A stretch of 18,806 nucleotides of DNA from Pseudomonadota bacterium (GCA_023404705.1 JAEYAU010000254.1:1-18806), one strand, 5' to 3'; positions 8,795 through 16,779 are shown, counted from the stretch's first letter. Translations and numbers: made by a program. The notes: a model not told the origin generated them from the letters alone.

Positions 8795-9047
8795 GGCCGA
8801 GCCAGCCCGCCATGGTAAATGAAGCGTTAGAATTCGCTTTCCGAAGTCTTAACAACGCGCGCCATCCGTTGCGGCGCGGCCACAGTCTCGCGCCTTGAAT
8901 ACAATTGCGCGCATTAAGATCACCAATAGGTAGGGTTAAATCTTAAGGTTAAGTCGTCTTTAAAGAATAGCTGGCAGCCTCCTCCCATCGCGTAGTTCCT
9001 AAGCGAGCCGCCGTCCGTCGGCCGCCTCCGGACGAGAGGATGTAGTC
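8795..9047 (+). promoter_or_regulatory. AT-richer upstream region of the first outer-membrane barrel gene
   Basis: This stretch is clearly poorer in GC than its surroundings at about 8816-8970 and holds several TTAA groups, including TTAAGGTTAA at 8943-8952, which recurs upstream of the second barrel gene at 9962-9971. A 6-bp hairpin (CGTCCG 9012-9017 / CGGACG 9029-9034) ends just before the Shine-Dalgarno GAGAGGA. No convincing -35/-10 pair was found. A promoter here is inferred from position and composition. Confidence 0.4.
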
Positions 9048-9866
9048 ATGCGCAGTTTGAAGTCTCTCATGCTGGCCGGCACTGCTGCCGTCGCCATCAC
9101 CACCGCGGCCTCCGCCGCCGATCTTCCGCCGATCGTCTACAAGGCGCCCCCGATGCCGGTCGAGGAGTTCTCGGGCTGGTATCTGCGCGGTGACATCGGC
9201 ATGACCAACCAGCGCGTCAAGAACATCGACAACGTGCTGTTTCCGGACACGCCCAATCTCGTCGTGCATGACCTGAACTTCGAGGGCGGCTGGCTGTTCG
9301 GCATCGGTCTCGGCTATCAGTGGAACAACTGGCTGCGCTTCGACGTCACGGGTGAGTATCGTGGCGAGACCGGCTTCCACGGCTTCGACACCTGGAACGA
9401 CGGCACGGCGCGCTTCAACGATTACACGGCCAAGAAGTCCGAGTGGCTGTTCCTCGCCAACGCCTACGTCGATCTCGGCACCTGGTGGTGCCTGACCCCG
9501 TTCGTCGGCGCCGGCGTCGGTGTCAGCCGCAACACCATCTCGAGCTTCAAGGACCGCGGCATCGATCCGTTCGGCGCGCCGACGATGGCGACCGGCTCCG
9601 AGGCCTCGAAGTGGAATTTCGCCTGGGCGATCCACGCCGGTGTGGCTTACAAGGTCAACCCGAACTTCAACGTCGAGCTGGCGTATCGCTACGTTCATCT
9701 CGGCGACGCGCAGTCGGGCGACCTGATCGCCTACGACGGCACGAACATGTTCAACAACCCGATGATCTTCAAGAACATAGACTCGCACGACGTGAAGCTC
9801 GGCGTGCGCTGGAATCTGGTGCCCGAGGCGCCGATGATGCCGCCTCCGCTGGTGCGCAAGGGCTGA
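9048..9866 (+). CDS. Outer-membrane beta-barrel protein (Omp25/RopB-like family)
   Basis: The 272-aa precursor has a signal peptide (MRSLKSLMLAGTAAVAITTAASA, cleavage after ~23, mature start ADLPPIVYKAP). The rest shows the alternating polar/aromatic pattern of an eight-stranded outer-membrane barrel: FSGWYLRGDIGM, WLFGIGLGYQWNNWLRFDVTGEYRGE, FLANAYVDLG.W.CLTPFVGAGVGVS, FAWAIHAGVAYKVNPNFNVELAYRYVHLGD, and final strand HDVKLGVRWNL. A short Pro/Met tail (PEAPMMPPPLVRKG) follows the last strand, so the protein does not end in the usual aromatic residue. Such proteins are abundant envelope components in rhizobia and Brucella. A strong GAGAGGA ribosome site lies about 7 nt before the ATG, and a strong terminator follows, so it is probably monocistronic. 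The individual role is unknown. Confidence 0.9.
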   Translation: MRSLKSLMLAGTAAVAITTAASAADLPPIVYKAPPMPVEEFSGWYLRGDIGMTNQRVKNIDNVLFPDTPNLVVHDLNFEGGWLFGIGLGYQWNNWLRFDVTGEYRGETGFHGFDTWNDGTARFNDYTAKKSEWLFLANAYVDLGTWWCLTPFVGAGVGVSRNTISSFKDRGIDPFGAPTMATGSEASKWNFAWAIHAGVAYKVNPNFNVELAYRYVHLGDAQSGDLIAYDGTNMFNNPMIFKNIDSHDVKLGVRWNLVPEAPMMPPPLVRKG

Positions 9867-9887
9867 TCGATCCTCCGACGGACAGAG

Positions 9888-9923
9888 GCGGCGCGGGGCG
9901 ACCCGCGCCGCTTTCTTTTTTTT
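9888..9923 (+). terminator. Rho-independent terminator with a GNRA loop
   Basis: A perfect 10-bp stem GCGGCGCGGG / CCCGCGCCGC (9888-9897 with 9902-9911) closes a GCGA tetraloop of the GNRA class. It is followed by TTTCTTTTTTTT to 9923. It lies 21 bp after the first barrel gene. This is the strongest terminator in the window. Confidence 0.93.
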
Positions 9924-10033
9924 ACCTGTGTTGCGCGCTCCGGCGGCGAGCTAACGCGACATTAAGGTTAATCCCCCATGATCGGGCCCAGTGGGCGGGC
10001 CCGTGGCCCGCGCGTTCAGGAAGGTCCCATGTC

Positions 10034-10837
10034 ATGCGTCTTCTCGTGCTTGGTCTCGCGCTCGTCGGCATTGCCTCCGAGGCCCGGGCTGCGGACTGGG
10101 GGCCGCTGCGTGGCTCGCAGATCGAGGTCACGGGCGGCATGGACTGGAACGGCGGCTATGCGGGCCTGCACGCCGGCTTCAACGGGATGGGCGCCAATTT
10201 CAACAGCGGCACCAAATCGCTGATCGCCCATCTGCTGCGCGACACCACGATCGAGAACGAAGGCAACGTGTCCGACTGGACCACGCTCGGCTCCGCGGAC
10301 ACGCGCAGCAGCCATTTCGGCGGCTTCGCGGGCTACAACATGCAGTTCGAGAACGTGGTCATCGGTGTCGAGGCGAACTACAGCCGCACCGACTTGAGGG
10401 CCACCGCGAGCGACGGCCTCGGTCGGATGTTCACGACGAGCGACGGCTACACCAACAATGTGCGCGTCGACTCCTCGGCGTCGGTTCACCTGACCGACTA
10501 CGCCACGTTCCGCCTGCGCGGCGGCTGGTCCTATGGCAACTTCATGCCCTACGGCTTCATCGGCGCCGCGATCGGACGCGCGACCGTGACGCGCAGCGCG
10601 CACGTGCAGGCGAGCGGCACCCACGCGGTGCAGCCGCCCTACAATTTCAATCAGACCGCGACCGAGTCGAAAGAGGATGACTTCGCCTACGGCATTGCGG
10701 GCGGTCTCGGCGTCGAGTACGCGCTGTTCCAGAACCTGTTCGTGCGCGCGGAATACGAGTTCATCAAGTTCGGTGCGTTCAACGACATCAACATGTATCT
10801 GCAGAGCGCCCGCATCGGCGCCGGCGTGAAGTTCTAG
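10034..10837 (+). CDS. Outer-membrane beta-barrel porin-family protein
   Basis: The 267-aa precursor starts MRLLVLGLALVGIASEARA (signal peptide, cleavage after ~19). The mature part begins ADWGPLRGSQIEVTGGMDWNGGYAGLHAGFNGMG; the LRGS and GGYAGLHAGF blocks are typical of the rhizobial Omp family. Barrel strands follow (GGFAGYNMQFENVVIGVEANY, FRLRGGWSYGNFMPYGFIGAAIGRA, YGIAGGLGVEYALFQNLFVRAEYEFI), and the chain ends ARIGAGVKF with the terminal phenylalanine recognised by the BAM complex. The frame is open far upstream into the previous gene, but ATG 10034 is chosen because it gives the signal peptide and sits 9 nt after AGGAAGG. It is a second barrel directly after the first but clearly divergent from it. 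Function beyond envelope structure is unknown. Confidence 0.88.
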   Translation: MRLLVLGLALVGIASEARAADWGPLRGSQIEVTGGMDWNGGYAGLHAGFNGMGANFNSGTKSLIAHLLRDTTIENEGNVSDWTTLGSADTRSSHFGGFAGYNMQFENVVIGVEANYSRTDLRATASDGLGRMFTTSDGYTNNVRVDSSASVHLTDYATFRLRGGWSYGNFMPYGFIGAAIGRATVTRSAHVQASGTHAVQPPYNFNQTATESKEDDFAYGIAGGLGVEYALFQNLFVRAEYEFIKFGAFNDINMYLQSARIGAGVKF

Positions 10838-10875
10838 CGCCGCCGCACCCCCACCGGCTCCGCCTTCTTGCTGAG

Positions 10876-10905
10876 TTGACCCCGAGGGGTCGGCTGGCGT
10901 ATGCC
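10876..10905 (+). promoter_or_regulatory. Candidate promoter for the serC-serA operon
   Basis: TTGACC (10876-10881, 5/6 match to -35) and TATGCC (10900-10905, 3/6 match to -10) are 18 bp apart. The predicted start, around 10912, would give a 47-nt leader that contains exactly the two hairpins described for the serC leader. The -35 overlaps a GACCCC/GGGGTC dyad (10878-10891). This is a weak call on sequence alone, helped by the fit to the leader. Confidence 0.4.
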
Positions 10906-10910
10906 CGTTC

Positions 10911-10958
10911 CCGGGACACCCCTCCCCACCGAGGGGCGCCTATCTGGAAGGGTAGATA
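10911..10958 (+). ncRNA. serC leader RNA (serC motif) with the Shine-Dalgarno in a hairpin loop
   Basis: Two adjacent hairpins end exactly at the serC AUG. The first pairs CCCCTC (10919-10924) with GAGGGG (10931-10936) around a 6-nt loop. The second pairs TATCT (10941-10945) with AGATA (10954-10958); its 8-nt loop GGAAGGGT contains the Shine-Dalgarno sequence. A conserved 'serC motif' of this kind upstream of serC-serA in alphaproteobacteria has been described from comparative genomics; I match it by position and structure, not by a covariance search. If transcription starts further upstream, GGCG/CGCC (10896-10899 / 10937-10940) could enclose the first hairpin and a second one at 10902-10918. 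Control of translation initiation is inferred. Confidence 0.65.
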
Positions 10959-12131
10959 ATGGCGAACCTGAAGCCCGGCGTGCGGCCGGCCATCCCGCAC
11001 TTCTCGTCCGGCCCCTGCGCCAAGCGCCCCGGCTGGAGCCTCCAAGTCCTCACAGACGCGCTGCTCGGACGCTCGCACCGGTCGAAACCCGGCAAGGCGA
11101 AGCTCAAGCGCGCCATCGAGCTCACCCGCGAGGTGCTCGAGGTCCCGGCCGACTACCGGATCGGCATCGTTCCGGCCTCCGATACGGGTGCGGTCGAGAT
11201 GGCGATGTGGTCGCTGCTCGGCGCGCGGCCCGTCACGATGCTGGCCTGGGAGTCCTTCGGCGAAGGCTGGGTCACGGACGTCGCCAAGCAATTGAAGCTG
11301 AAGGACACGGTGGTCCTGAAGGCGGATTACGGCGCGCTGCCGGATCTCTCGAAGGTCGATCCGAAAAGCGACGTGGTGTTCACCTGGAACGGCACCACCT
11401 CGGGCGTACGCGTGCCGAACGGCGACTGGATCGCCGCGGACCGCGAGGGCCTGACGATCTGCGACGCAACCTCGGCCGCCTTCGCGCAGCCGCTCGCCTG
11501 GGACAAGCTCGATGTCGTGACCTTCTCGTGGCAGAAGGCGCTCGGCGGCGAGGCCGCGCATGGCATGCTGATCCTCAGCCCGCGCGCGGTGGCGCGGCTC
11601 GAGAGCTACGTACCGGCCTGGCCGATGCCGAAGATCTTCCGCATGACCAAGGGCGGCAAGCTCAATGCCGCGATCTTCGAGGGCGAGACCATCAACACGC
11701 CGTCGATGCTCTGCGTCGAGGACTATCTCGATACGCTTGACTGGGCCAAGAAGGTCGGCGGCCTGAAGGCGCTGATCGCCAGGGCGGACGCGAACACCAA
11801 GATCATCGCCGACTGGGTCGGTACGCGGCCCTGGATCTCGTTCCTCGCCAAGGAGCCGTCGATCCGCTCCAACACCTCGGTGTGCCTCGTCATCACGGAT
11901 CCGGCCGTCACCAAGCTCAGCGCCGACGCGCAGGCGGCCTTCGCCAAGAACATCGCGTCGCTGCTCGAGAAGGAGGGCGTCGCCTACGATATTGCGTTCT
12001 ACCGCGATGCGCCGCCGGGCCTGCGCATCTGGTGCGGCGCGACCGTCGAGGCGCGCGACGTCGAGACGCTGACGCAGTGGCTCGACTGGGCCTTCGCCGA
12101 GGCCAAAGAGGCGCTGCCGAAGGCCGCCTGA
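10959..12131 (+). CDS. serC: Phosphoserine aminotransferase SerC
   Basis: SerC is the PLP-dependent class V aminotransferase that makes O-phosphoserine from 3-phosphohydroxypyruvate and glutamate, the second step of serine synthesis; it also serves the pyridoxal-phosphate pathway in some bacteria. The 390-aa product starts MANLKPGVRPAIPHFSSGPCAKRPGW, typical of the alphaproteobacterial/archaeal-like SerC branch, which differs from the ~360-aa E. coli type. The PLP lysine is K193 in TFSWQKALGGEAAHG; other family blocks are SHRSKPGKAKL, GIVPASDTGAVEMAMW, TWNGTTSGVRVPN, the cofactor-site DATSAAF and the C-terminal GLRIWCGATVE. The ATG at 10959 directly follows a hairpin that holds the ribosome site. 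serA lies 96 bp downstream on the same strand with no T-tract terminator between, so the two form a serine operon. Confidence 0.97.
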   Translation: MANLKPGVRPAIPHFSSGPCAKRPGWSLQVLTDALLGRSHRSKPGKAKLKRAIELTREVLEVPADYRIGIVPASDTGAVEMAMWSLLGARPVTMLAWESFGEGWVTDVAKQLKLKDTVVLKADYGALPDLSKVDPKSDVVFTWNGTTSGVRVPNGDWIAADREGLTICDATSAAFAQPLAWDKLDVVTFSWQKALGGEAAHGMLILSPRAVARLESYVPAWPMPKIFRMTKGGKLNAAIFEGETINTPSMLCVEDYLDTLDWAKKVGGLKALIARADANTKIIADWVGTRPWISFLAKEPSIRSNTSVCLVITDPAVTKLSADAQAAFAKNIASLLEKEGVAYDIAFYRDAPPGLRIWCGATVEARDVETLTQWLDWAFAEAKEALPKAA

Positions 12132-12227
12132 TCCGGGGCCCGCGCGCGGCGCGGGCGCCCAGCTTCATCTCAGATTCGAGTCCGGCAGGCGCCGAGGCGC
12201 CGCATTCGACACACCAGGAATTCTCCC
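12132..12227 (+). other. serC-serA intercistronic spacer with GC hairpins
   Basis: Two dyads lie in the spacer: CCCGCGC/GCGCGGG (12139-12145 with 12149-12155, 7 bp, 3-nt loop) and GGCGCC-GA-GGCGCC near 12188-12201. Neither has a T-tract, so they look like stability or processing structures within the serC-serA mRNA rather than terminators. AGGA about 8 nt before ATG 12228 is the serA ribosome site. Confidence 0.4.
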
Positions 12228-13814
12228 ATGGCTCCCAAAGTCCTCATTTCCGACGCGCTCTCGCCCGCCGCGGTGCAGATCTTCAAGGATCGCGGCATCG
12301 AGGTCGATTTCCAGCCGAACCTCGGCAAGGACAAGGACAAGCTCGCCGAGGCCGTGAACGGCTACGAGGGGCTCGCGATCCGCTCGGCCACCAAGGTGAC
12401 GCCGAAGATCCTCGAGGCCGCGAAGAGCCTGAAGGTGATCGGCCGCGCCGGCATCGGCGTCGACAACGTCGATATCCCGGCCGCGACCGCGAAGGGCATC
12501 ATCGTGATGAACACGCCCTTCGGCAATTCGATCACCACGGCCGAGCACGCCATCACGCTGATGCTGGCGCTGGCGCGGCAGATCCCGCAGGCCGACGCCT
12601 CGACGCAAGCCGGCAAGTGGGAGAAGAACCGCTTCCTCGGCGTCGAGATCACGGGCAAGACGCTCGGCGTCATCGGCTGCGGCAATATCGGCTCGATCGC
12701 GGCGGATCGCGGCATCGGCCTGCGCATGCGGGTGATCGCCTACGATCCCTATCTCTCGCCCGAGCGCGCGATCGACATCGGCGTCGAGAAGGTGGAGCTC
12801 GACGAGCTGTTCCGCCGCGCCGACTTCATCACGCTGCACACGCCGCTCACCGACAAGACACGCAACATCATCGACGCCAAGGCGCTGTCCACGATGAAGA
12901 AGGGCGTGCGCATCATCAACTGCGCGCGCGGGGGCCTGGTCGACGAGAAGGCGCTGCGCGAGGCGCTCGACTCGGGCCAAGTGGCCGGCGCGGCCTTCGA
13001 CGTGTTCACCGAGGAGCCCGCGACCGCGAACCCGCTGTTCGGTCACCCGAATGTGGTGTGCACGCCGCATCTCGGCGCTTCCACGACCGAGGCGCAGGAG
13101 AACGTGGCGCTGCAGATCGCCGAGCAGATGTCGGAATATCTGCTGCGCGGCGCCATCTCGAATGCGGTGAACTTCCCCTCGATCACGGCCGAGGAGGCGC
13201 CGAAGCTGAAACCCTTCATCGAGCTTGCCGAGAAGCTCGGCTCGTTCGCGGGCCAGCTCACCGAAACCGGCATCAAGAAAGTGTGCATCTCCTATGAGGG
13301 CACGGTCGCGCAGATGAAGACCAAGGCGCTCACCTCGGCGGCGCTCGCCGGGCTGCTGCGCCCGATGCTGCAGGATGTGAACGTGGTCTCGGCGCCGATC
13401 GTCGCCAAAGAGCGCGGCATCGTGGTCGAGGAGACCACGCGAGAAGGGCACAGCGACTACGAGAGCCTGATCACGGTGCGGGTCGAGACCGAGCGGCAGT
13501 CGCGCAATGTCTCAGGGACGGTGTTCGCGGACGGCCGGCCGCGCATCGTCAACATCAAGGGCATCCGCATGGACGCCGAGTTCGGCCCGTCGATGATCTA
13601 CATCACCAACCTCGACAAGCCGGGCTTCATCGGCCGCTTCTCGTCGACGCTGGGCGAGGCCGGCATCAACATCGCGACCTTCCATGTCGGCCGCGAGGCC
13701 GCCGGCGGCAACGCGGTGGCGCTGATCGAGATCGACGGCGAGCTCCCGCCCGACGTGCTCGAGCAGGTGCGCGCGCTCCCGCAGGTGCAGCAGGCGAAGC
13801 CGCTGAAGTTTTGA
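12228..13814 (+). CDS. serA: D-3-phosphoglycerate dehydrogenase SerA (long form with ACT domain)
   Basis: SerA oxidises 3-phosphoglycerate to 3-phosphohydroxypyruvate with NAD, the first committed step of serine synthesis. At 528 aa it is the long type: substrate domain, NAD-binding domain, an allosteric substrate-binding (ASB) domain at about 320-450, and a C-terminal ACT domain at about 455-528 (MIYITNLDKPGFIGRFSSTLGEAGINIATF), where serine feedback usually acts. The dinucleotide motif GCGNIG starts at G150. The catalytic triad is R234 (NCARGGLVDE), E263 (DVFTEEPA) and H281 (CTPHLGAST). The start at 12228 gives the standard N-terminus APKVLISDALSPAAVQIF. It is co-oriented with and close behind serC, so flux and expression are probably shared. 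An inverted repeat follows the stop. Confidence 0.98.
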   Translation: MAPKVLISDALSPAAVQIFKDRGIEVDFQPNLGKDKDKLAEAVNGYEGLAIRSATKVTPKILEAAKSLKVIGRAGIGVDNVDIPAATAKGIIVMNTPFGNSITTAEHAITLMLALARQIPQADASTQAGKWEKNRFLGVEITGKTLGVIGCGNIGSIAADRGIGLRMRVIAYDPYLSPERAIDIGVEKVELDELFRRADFITLHTPLTDKTRNIIDAKALSTMKKGVRIINCARGGLVDEKALREALDSGQVAGAAFDVFTEEPATANPLFGHPNVVCTPHLGASTTEAQENVALQIAEQMSEYLLRGAISNAVNFPSITAEEAPKLKPFIELAEKLGSFAGQLTETGIKKVCISYEGTVAQMKTKALTSAALAGLLRPMLQDVNVVSAPIVAKERGIVVEETTREGHSDYESLITVRVETERQSRNVSGTVFADGRPRIVNIKGIRMDAEFGPSMIYITNLDKPGFIGRFSSTLGEAGINIATFHVGREAAGGNAVALIEIDGELPPDVLEQVRALPQVQQAKPLKF

Positions 13815-13831
13815 GTCGAGGCGTTCTCTGA

Positions 13832-13946
13832 GCGTCATCCCGGAAGCCGCGCAGCGGCTGTCCGGGATCCATATCCCCTGTGGTCGTGATGCGGACAGAC
13901 AGGGGTTATGGATCCCGGCTCTCGCTGCGCTCGGCCGGGATGACGC
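13832..13946. repeat. Intergenic inverted-repeat element, family 3 (GTCATCCCGG type)
   Basis: The terminal arms GCGTCATCCCGG (13832-13843) and its exact reverse complement (13935-13946) match 12 of 12. A second pair lies inside: CCGGGATCCAT near 13861-13871 and ATGGATCCCGG near 13908-13918, both extended by a CCCCTGT/ACAGGGG pair. It lies between the convergent serA and permease genes and may serve as a two-way transcript end, though T-tracts are lacking. It resembles another repeat type common between rhizobial genes (recollection). Confidence 0.8.
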
Positions 13947-13958
13947 CCGAGTGCATCC

Positions 13959-14870
13959 TCACTTCCGCGTCGCGATCGTGATCCCGGCTAGCACCAGCGC
14001 ATAGCCGACCGCGTGGTAGAGCCGCGGCTCCTCGCCGAGGAAGAGGATCGCGAGGGCGGAGCCGAACACCGGGATCAGGTGAAAGAAGGGCGCGGCGCGG
14101 TTGGGGCCGATCAGCTCGACGCCGCGGTTGAAGAAGAGATAGCCGAGCAGCGAGGGGAAGATCGCCACGTAGACGAGCGTGGCGAGCGAGAGGGCGTCGA
14201 AGGTCAGGGTGTAGCCGGTGGAGATCTCTAGGATCAGCACCGGGATCAGCCACGCGGCGCCCCAGCCCGTGATGACGGCGAGGAACGAGAGCTGGCTCAT
14301 GGGCGGCCGGCGCTTGAGCAGCGCCGAATAGAGCGCATAGATGATCACCGCGATGAACAGCCAGACGTCGCCACGATTGAAGTCGATCGCGCGCGCGATT
14401 GCGGGATCGCCGCGGCAGATCACCGTGACGACACCGGCGAGCGATAGCAGCACGCCGCAGAGCTGGCGCAAGGTGAGTCGGTCGCCGAACAGCAGCATGG
14501 CCCAGACCGCGACCAGCAGCGGGCCGGTCGACTGCAGCAGCAGGCCGTTGATCGCCTCGGTGTATTGCAGGCTCCAGTAGGCGAGGGTGTTGTAGGCCGA
14601 GATGCCGGTCAGCGTGAGGATGGTCAGCAGGCCCCAATGGCTGCGGATCACCGGCCATTCCTGCTTCAGGCGCGACCACGCGAAGGGCAGCACGATCAGG
14701 AAGGCGCCGCCCCAGCGGATGAAGGAGAGCGCGACCGGCGGCACATGGCCGGCGACGAAGCGGCCGAGCACGATATTGCCGGCCCAGAACAGCTGGGCGA
14801 GCGTGAGCAGCAGATAGGGCCGGTCCCAGCCGGCCAAGTGTCCCTTTCGATCATGTCGCGCGTCGGTCAT
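13959..14870 (-). CDS. EamA/DMT-superfamily permease
   Basis: The 303-aa inner-membrane protein has about ten hydrophobic helices in two tandem EamA halves. The first half includes YLLLTLAQLFWAGNIVLGRFV, PPVALSFIRWGGAFLIVLPF, AYWSLQYTEAINGLLLQSTGPLLVAVWAML and GVLLSLAGVVTVI. The second runs from DVWLFIAVIIYALYSALLKRR to FLGEEPRLYHAVGYALVLAGITIA. Conserved family points are the FIRW segment and the two 'P-x-x-x...LFGDRL / LFLGEEP' helix ends. Substrates in this superfamily include amino acids, drugs and nucleotide sugars; none can be assigned here. The open frame extends upstream to 15212, but that part is Arg-rich and non-hydrophobic; the ATG at 14870 places a short hydrophilic leader before TM1. 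It stands alone, convergent with serA and divergent from the next gene. Confidence 0.88.
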   Translation of the reverse strand: MTDARHDRKGHLAGWDRPYLLLTLAQLFWAGNIVLGRFVAGHVPPVALSFIRWGGAFLIVLPFAWSRLKQEWPVIRSHWGLLTILTLTGISAYNTLAYWSLQYTEAINGLLLQSTGPLLVAVWAMLLFGDRLTLRQLCGVLLSLAGVVTVICRGDPAIARAIDFNRGDVWLFIAVIIYALYSALLKRRPPMSQLSFLAVITGWGAAWLIPVLILEISTGYTLTFDALSLATLVYVAIFPSLLGYLFFNRGVELIGPNRAAPFFHLIPVFGSALAILFLGEEPRLYHAVGYALVLAGITIATRK

Positions 14871-15120
14871 GAGGCCCCAGCGTCTCGCCTTTACGGCTAT
14901 TACGGTCCCGGCCCGTGAACCAGTGCTCCGCGTGCATGGCGGCAGTGCCGCGCAGTTTAAAGACCCGACGCAATCGTCTCCATGAGCGCCGCGAAGGCGC
15001 CGCCGCCGCGCCTTACGGAAACCGGAATTCCCCGCGTTGCTTGCGCCCCATCTGCCTTGCGCAGGGCGTCGGCGTGTCACCGCACATCTCGCCGGTCCTG
15101 CGCGGCCTGGGAGGGCTTCC

Positions 15121-16749
15121 ATGCGTTCTGCCGCAATCCTTGCGCTCGTCATCGCTGCCGCGCCGGCGGCGGCCGCCGAGCTCGACACCTCATCGCGTAT
15201 CGACACCGTCACGGTCTATCCGGACGGCGCCACCGTCACGCGCCTGATCCGCGCCGACCTGCCGGCCGGCGACACCACGCTGATCGTGCGCGACTTCCCG
15301 CCGTCCCTCGATGTCACGTCGTTGCGCGTCGAAGGCGAGGGGCGCGTCACAATCGGGAGCATCGATGCGCGGCCGCCGCGGGCCGAGCGGCCGCCGAGTG
15401 CGCCGGAGCTCGAGAAGCGCCTCGAGGCGCTGAAGGACCAGCGCGCGGTGCTCGACGACGAGATCGCTTCGCACAATGTGCGCCGCCGCTTCGCCGAGCG
15501 CTTCGCGACCGATGCGCCGCTCGGCCTCGGCGAGTACGGCGATGCGCGCCCGCTCGCCGACTGGCGCACGGCCTTCACGGCGATCGCCGAGGACGTCGCG
15601 AGCGCCGATGCGGCGATCCGTGCCGCCAGGCTGAAGCAGCGCGAGCTCGATCGCGAGATCGCCAAAGTGGAGGCGGACCTCAAGGCCAATCCGCCCCGCA
15701 AGATGGAAGTGCGCATAGATCTCGCGAGCGAAGCCGCGACGCCGGCGATCTTCCGCGTCAGCTACACGGTGCGCGGCGCGCGCTGGATGCCGCTCTACGA
15801 CGCGCGGCTCGACACCGGCTCGCGCGAGCGCAAGCCGGCGCTGGAGCTGGTGCGCCGTGCCGAGATTGTGCAGGCGACCGGCGAGGACTGGAGCGACGTC
15901 ACGCTCGCCGTCTCGACCGTGCGCACGCAGCGCGGCGGCAACGCGCCCGAGCTGAAGCCGCTCGTCGTACGCTTTCAGGAGCCGCCGCGGCCGCTGGTGG
16001 CTGGACGTGGTGCTGAGGACCGGGCCGTGCTGCAGCAGGCGCCGATGTCAGCGCCGACGCCGGGTCTGATGAAAGCCGAGCCCGCGCAGGAGCAGGAGGC
16101 CGCGGTCGACACGCAAGGCTTCCAGGCGATCTTCCGCATTCCGGGCCGCATCAGCGTCGCGAGCAACGAGGGCGCCAAGAGCTTCCGCATCGCCACCGCG
16201 AAGATCGCGCCCGATCTCGTGTTGCGCTCAACGCCGGCGCTCGATCCGACCGCGTTCCTCGAAGCATCGTTCAAGCAGAGCGAGGAAGCGCCGCTGCTGC
16301 CCGGGCGCGTCGCGCTCTATCGCGACAACGTCTTCGTCGGCCGCGCGCCCATGGCGCTCACGCCGAAGGACGAGATCGTGCGCCTCGGCTTCGGCGCCGA
16401 CGACAAGGTGAAGATCACCCATGCGGTCATGCGCAAGAGCGAGGGCTCGTCCGGCATCATCTCGTCGGCGAAGACCGACGAGCGCGAGTTCAAGATCACG
16501 GTGCGCAGCGGCCACGACCGGCCGATGAAGATGATCCTCGAGGATCAGATCCCGGTCGCCGAGCATGCGGACATCCAGGTCGAGACGCTCCCCGGCACGA
16601 CGCCGCCCACCGAGCGCGATCCGCGCGACCGGCGCGGCGTGCTGGCATGGACGCTCGACCTCGCGCCCGGCGACGTAAAGGAAGTCAAACTGGGCTGGCG
16701 CGTGCGCTGGCCGGCCGACAAAACGGTCGTGTTCCGGCCGCAGCGCTAA
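15121..16749 (+). CDS. Exported DUF4140/DUF4139 protein (mucoidy-inhibitor MuiA-like)
   Basis: The 542-aa precursor has a signal peptide (MRSAAILALVIAAAPAAAA, cleavage after ~19). Next is a DUF4140-type N-domain at about 25-95 (IDTVTVYPDGATVTRLIRADLPAGDTTLIVRDFPPSL), a helical/coiled-coil stretch at about 95-190, and a DUF4139 domain from about 200 (ISYTVRGARWMPLYDARL-like, here FRVSYTVRGARWMPLYDARL) to the end (TLDLAPGDVKEVKLGWRVRWP). The family is named after a Streptomyces/Rhizobium-associated 'mucoidy inhibitor', but its biochemical function is not known. ATG 15121 is preferred to an in-frame upstream start at 15037 because it opens the signal peptide and follows GGGAGGG by about 5 nt. 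A Pro/Glu/Gln-rich insert at about residues 290-330 separates parts of the DUF4139 region. It is alone between a divergent permease and a repeat. Confidence 0.87.
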   Translation: MRSAAILALVIAAAPAAAAELDTSSRIDTVTVYPDGATVTRLIRADLPAGDTTLIVRDFPPSLDVTSLRVEGEGRVTIGSIDARPPRAERPPSAPELEKRLEALKDQRAVLDDEIASHNVRRRFAERFATDAPLGLGEYGDARPLADWRTAFTAIAEDVASADAAIRAARLKQRELDREIAKVEADLKANPPRKMEVRIDLASEAATPAIFRVSYTVRGARWMPLYDARLDTGSRERKPALELVRRAEIVQATGEDWSDVTLAVSTVRTQRGGNAPELKPLVVRFQEPPRPLVAGRGAEDRAVLQQAPMSAPTPGLMKAEPAQEQEAAVDTQGFQAIFRIPGRISVASNEGAKSFRIATAKIAPDLVLRSTPALDPTAFLEASFKQSEEAPLLPGRVALYRDNVFVGRAPMALTPKDEIVRLGFGADDKVKITHAVMRKSEGSSGIISSAKTDEREFKITVRSGHDRPMKMILEDQIPVAEHADIQVETLPGTTPPTERDPRDRRGVLAWTLDLAPGDVKEVKLGWRVRWPADKTVVFRPQR

Positions 16750-16779
16750 CGGATGTCTTGATGACTCTGACACGAACTC

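Noticed and set aside
8911..8952. CtrA binding site upstream of the first barrel gene
   Set aside because: TTAA groups are present, but no pair has the 7-bp spacing of TTAA-N7-TTAA; spacings seen are 2, 3 and 9 bp. Kept only as an unexplained shared motif.
9443..10033. N-terminal extension of the second barrel gene into the first barrel gene
   Set aside because: The frame is open but crosses the strong terminator at 9888-9923 and would bury the signal peptide that starts at 10034.
11882..13297. 471-codon open frame on the + strand overlapping serC and serA in another frame
   Set aside because: Spans the end of serC, the spacer and most of serA in a shifted frame with Arg/Ala-rich low-information sequence; both real genes carry all catalytic residues.
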